Assembly (NCBI GenBank): GCA_027489135.1
Contig: JAIYAI010000331.1
Coordinates: 1 to 8,295, forward strand
Direction: 5' to 3'
Source: Acetobacteraceae bacterium
GTDB lineage: Bacteria; Pseudomonadota; Alphaproteobacteria; Acetobacterales; Acetobacteraceae
Length of the DNA: 8,295 nt
In this document: positions 6,411 through 8,295 of the stretch, piece by piece
Position numbering within the stretch: the first letter of the stretch is position 1
How the letters are laid out: the number at the start of each line of letters is the position of its first letter
The notes under the pieces: generated by a model
Told to the model about the DNA's origin: nothing
Databases searched by the model: none
Seen by the model: only the letters and a program-made list of their open reading frames with translations
Made by a program: the position numbers and the translations under genes

Positions 6411-6451
6411 CCCGGCTTTTCACCCGGAAGCCACATCGTGGCGCCAACGCA

Positions 6452-7000
6452 TCACGCCGCCAGGTTCAGCTCGTACTCCACCTCCGGCACGTAGAGCGCC
6501 TGCTCCTTCCCGAGATGCGAGGAGTAGAGGGTGAAGTGCTCCACCGGCACCGGCGGCGCGCGGAACAGGTTGTGCGCCTGGACATAGGCGATCAGCTTTT
6601 CGGGCGCCGCGCGTTCGGTCCGGGCCAGGGTGACATGCGGGGCGAAGCGCCGCCGCTCCGGCTCGAACCCCGCGCGCTGCAGCGCGGTCTCCACCTTGGC
6701 CTGCAGGAAGGCGAGGCCCTCGTTCTTCTCGGCACCGACCCAGAGCGCGCTGATCCGCCCGCCCTTCTCGAAGGTGCCGAGGCCGCGCAGGGAAAGCTCG
6801 AAGCCCGGCGCGCGGATATTCGCCAGCGCCTCGTCCACCTCCTCGGCCCGCCAGGATTCCACCTCGCCGATGAAGCGCAGCGTCAGGTGGTAGTTCTCCG
6901 GCGGCACCCAGCGGGCGCCGGGGATGCCGCCCCCGGCCAGCAGGGCAAGCTGCGCCTTCACCATGGCCGGCAAAGCGAGGGCGACGAAGAGACGGATCAT
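6452..7000 (-). CDS. thpR: RNA 2',3'-cyclic phosphodiesterase ThpR
   Basis: A complete 182-residue cytoplasmic 2H-phosphoesterase, formerly called 2'-5' RNA ligase, of typical family length. The enzyme opens 2',3'-cyclic phosphate ends of RNA to 2'-phosphate ends. The two catalytic HxTx motifs are intact: HLTL at 38-41, in the context ENYHLTLRFIGEV, and HVTL at 122-125, in the context FAPHVTLAR. The N-terminal RLFVALALP (3-11) is also typical of the family. The ATG at 7000 overlaps the stop of the upstream esterase gene by an ATGA, and a strong AAGGAGG lies 9 bases upstream within the esterase's last codons, so the two genes are translationally coupled. Its end is close to the copper operon promoter, but nothing links the functions. 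Confidence 0.95.
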   Translation of the reverse strand: MIRLFVALALPAMVKAQLALLAGGGIPGARWVPPENYHLTLRFIGEVESWRAEEVDEALANIRAPGFELSLRGLGTFEKGGRISALWVGAEKNEGLAFLQAKVETALQRAGFEPERRRFAPHVTLARTERAAPEKLIAYVQAHNLFRAPPVPVEHFTLYSSHLGKEQALYVPEVEYELNLAA

Positions 7001-7728
7001 CCCCGGGGTCCTCCTTGGGTGCCCTGCGGCACCTTGGCGAGCAGCGCCTCCACCGCAGGCAGGATGCGGCGGACGATGTCCGCCACGCCCTGCGCGTTGG
7101 GGTGGATGCGGTCGGCCTGGTTCAGCGCGGCCTCGCCGGCCACGCCCTCCAGGAAGAAGGGGTAGAAGACCAGCGCCGGGCGTTCGCGGGCGAGGCGGTG
7201 GAAGACCTCCGCGAACTCCCGCCCGTAGTCGGCCCCGAGGTTGGGCGGCGCCAGCATGCCGGCGAGGAGGGCGGGGATGTTGCGCGCCGCCAGGCGGTCC
7301 AGGATGGCCCCGAGGTTGGCGTAGGACCGCGCCGGCGGCAGGCCCCTGAGCCCGTCATTGCCGCCGAGTTCGATGAGGGCGCAGTCCGGCTTGTCGGCCA
7401 GCGCCCAGTCGAGCCGCGCCAGGCCGCCCGCCGTGGTGTCGCCGGAGACGCCGGCATCCAGCACCCGCACGGGCCGCCCGCCCCGCGCGTCCAGCGCCCG
7501 CTGCAATTGCGGCACGAAGCCCTGGCCCGGCGGCAGCCCGTAGCCCGCGGTCAGGCTGTCCCCCAGCGCCATCAGGCGGACCGGCACCGCGGGCTGGGCT
7601 TTCGCGCGGCCCGCCGGTAACAGGGCGATACTAAGCCCTACCTTCACCAGCAGCCCGCGACGGCCATATGGAGGGGCATGCTGCGCCGGCTGCATGGGGT
7701 TCGCCGGCGCGGGATTTCCTGAAGGCAT
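6997..7728 (-). CDS. tesA: TesA-like arylesterase / lysophospholipase L1 (SGNH/GDSL hydrolase)
   Basis: A 243-residue exported SGNH hydrolase related to E. coli TesA (thioesterase I / lysophospholipase L1), acting on thioester, aryl ester and lysophospholipid substrates in the periplasm. All SGNH blocks are present: ALGDSLTAGYG with nucleophile Ser58, VSGDTTAGGL (94-103) with the block II Gly, GGND (122-125) with Asn124, and DRIHPN (206-211) with Asp206 and His209. Residues 22-45 (GRRGLLVK, then a hydrophobic run, then RAKA) look like a Tat-like or Sec signal. The start is uncertain: ATGs at 7737, 7728 and 7695 are all in frame with no clear ribosome binding site, and the predicted transcription start coincides with 7728. 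The open frame extends to 8151 only as antisense of the ABC gene. Divergent pairing with a YbbA-type ATPase is a conserved arrangement also seen in E. coli. Confidence 0.92.
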   Translation of the reverse strand: MPSGNPAPANPMQPAQHAPPYGRRGLLVKVGLSIALLPAGRAKAQPAVPVRLMALGDSLTAGYGLPPGQGFVPQLQRALDARGGRPVRVLDAGVSGDTTAGGLARLDWALADKPDCALIELGGNDGLRGLPPARSYANLGAILDRLAARNIPALLAGMLAPPNLGADYGREFAEVFHRLARERPALVFYPFFLEGVAGEAALNQADRIHPNAQGVADIVRRILPAVEALLAKVPQGTQGGPRG

Positions 7729-7730
7729 GT

Positions 7731-7745
7731 CACCCATATCGGGTG
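7731..7745. promoter_or_regulatory. Inverted repeat CACCC-n5-GGGTG over the tesA -10 region
   Basis: Perfect 5-base arms (7731-7735 and 7741-7745) surround ATATC, which is part of the predicted -10 of tesA. Its position in the divergent gap could make it an operator, but short dyads are common in GC-rich DNA. Confidence 0.3.
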
Positions 7746-7763
7746 CCGACGGGACCGGTCCAA
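7735..7763 (-). promoter_or_regulatory. Predicted promoter of tesA-thpR
   Basis: On the minus strand TTGGAC (7763-7758) and GATATG (7740-7735) are separated by 17 bases. The predicted transcription start is near 7728, which is also an in-frame ATG of tesA, so the message may be leaderless or start at the ATG at 7695. The -35 overlaps a perfect 10-base palindrome, GGACCGGTCC (7752-7761). Confidence 0.5.
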
Positions 7764-7792
7764 CAGCACCCCGGACAGCCCGTCGAGGCGCC

Positions 7793-8295
7793 ATGGATGC
7801 CATCACCGACCACCTCCAACACGGGGCGAGCGCCGCTGCAGCGGACCCAGGCGAATCGCTGATCGCGGCCCGGGACCTGCGTTTCAAGGTGGCCGGGCCG
7901 GCTGGGGAGGTCAACATCCTGCGCGGCGTGGACCTCGATATCCGCCGGGGCGAGGCGGTGGGGCTGGTCGGCCCCTCGGGCTCCGGCAAGACCTCGCTGC
8001 TGATGCTGCTGGCGGGGCTGGAGCGGCCCACGGGCGGGTCGCTGCGGGTCGCCGGGCACGACCTCGGTGCCATGGGGGAGGACGCGTTGGCCCGCTTCCG
8101 GCGGGAGCGCGTGGGCATCGTCTTCCAGGCCTTCCACCTGATCCCGACCATGACGGCGCTCGAGAACGTCGCCGTGCCGCTGGAATTCGCCGGGCGCCGC
8201 GATGCCTTCGACCGGGCGGAGGCGGCGCTGGGCGCGGTCGGGCTCGGCCACCGCCTCGACCACTATCCGGGGCAACTGTCGGGCGGCGAGCAGCA
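7793..8295 (+). CDS. ybbA: ABC transporter ATP-binding protein, YbbA-like, partial (3' end outside window)
   Basis: The first 167 residues of an ABC ATPase of the LolD/MacB/YbbA type, which works with a large permease (YbbP family), probably encoded just beyond the window. Visible motifs are the A-loop region around residues 28-45, Walker A GPSGSGKT (60-67, Lys66), the Q-loop VFQAFHLIPTMTALENV (110-126, Gln112), and the signature LSGGEQ (162-167), at which the window ends. Walker B, the D-loop and the H-loop are not seen. The HLIPTMTALENV stretch is typical of this subfamily. The ATG at 7793 is preceded by GAGG four bases upstream, a short spacing. The first 22 residues are a low-complexity lead-in before the domain. 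The divergent tesA neighbour matches the tesA/ybbA pairing known in E. coli and supports the YbbA name. Confidence 0.92.
   Translation, partial: MDAITDHLQHGASAAAADPGESLIAARDLRFKVAGPAGEVNILRGVDLDIRRGEAVGLVGPSGSGKTSLLMLLAGLERPTGGSLRVAGHDLGAMGEDALARFRRERVGIVFQAFHLIPTMTALENVAVPLEFAGRRDAFDRAEAALGAVGLGHRLDHYPGQLSGGEQ

Noticed and set aside
6414..6433. Possible terminator after thpR (GGCTT/AAGCC stem)
   Set aside because: Only five base pairs around a nine-base loop and no U-tract.
6374..6436. ATG at 6436 as start of the DUF2946 gene
   Set aside because: No ribosome binding site, extra residues without signal-peptide character, and the likely promoter lies downstream of it. Kept only as an alternative start.
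6400..6436. Cobalamin-riboswitch-like string (GGTGAAAAGCCGGG) on the minus strand
   Set aside because: Only a short resemblance; the remaining conserved boxes and the roughly 200-base length of such an element do not fit between thpR and the DUF2946 gene.
5663..6494. Plus-strand open frames of about 240 residues
   Set aside because: They cover the opposite strand of the receptor start and the DUF2946 gene. The minus-strand reading has motifs (CPVC, RAPP); these have none.
7730..8275. 181-residue minus-strand open frame at the right edge
   Set aside because: Antisense to the ABC ATPase with Walker A, Q-loop and signature motif.

Overview
The window is a very GC-rich stretch of a Gram-negative genome. 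Codon use, Tat-like signal peptides and the gene families suggest an alphaproteobacterium, most likely Acetobacteraceae (Roseomonas-like); this is an inference from style, not a species call. Nine genes fill almost the whole window: eight on the minus strand and one on the plus strand at the right edge. Several long open frames on the opposite strand are high-GC shadows.

Right side (about 6450-8295). A divergent pair is present: a YbbA-type ABC transporter ATPase on plus (cut by the window end), and on minus a TesA-like GDSL esterase followed by the RNA 2',3'-cyclic phosphodiesterase ThpR, joined by an ATGA overlap. The 64-base divergent gap holds a recognisable promoter for the esterase and two small dyads.

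Left side (1 to about 6410). One minus-strand operon runs, in order of transcription: a DUF2946/CruR-type small protein, a siderophore-type TonB-dependent receptor, a Tat-exported DJ-1/PfpI protein resembling isonitrile hydratase, a second and different TonB-dependent receptor, a YcnI (DUF1775) copper-binding protein, and a small secreted cysteine-containing protein cut by the left edge. A promoter (TTGCCA-17-TAGGCG) lies at its head.

The most interesting reading is a copper-acquisition operon controlled by a nascent-peptide copper sensor. The first gene has the CXXC (CPVC) and C-terminal RAPP of the CruR family, known from Bordetella pertussis to sense copper during its own translation and to control Rho-dependent termination before a downstream TonB receptor gene. 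Here the gap between that gene and the first receptor contains a long imperfect hairpin that starts at the CruR stop codon and ends just before the receptor's ribosome binding site. The downstream genes fit a model in which a copper-ligand complex enters through two outer-membrane receptors, the exported isonitrile-hydratase-like enzyme destroys the ligand, and YcnI captures the copper. The regulation part rests on known family biology; the isonitrile-chalkophore idea is a hypothesis.
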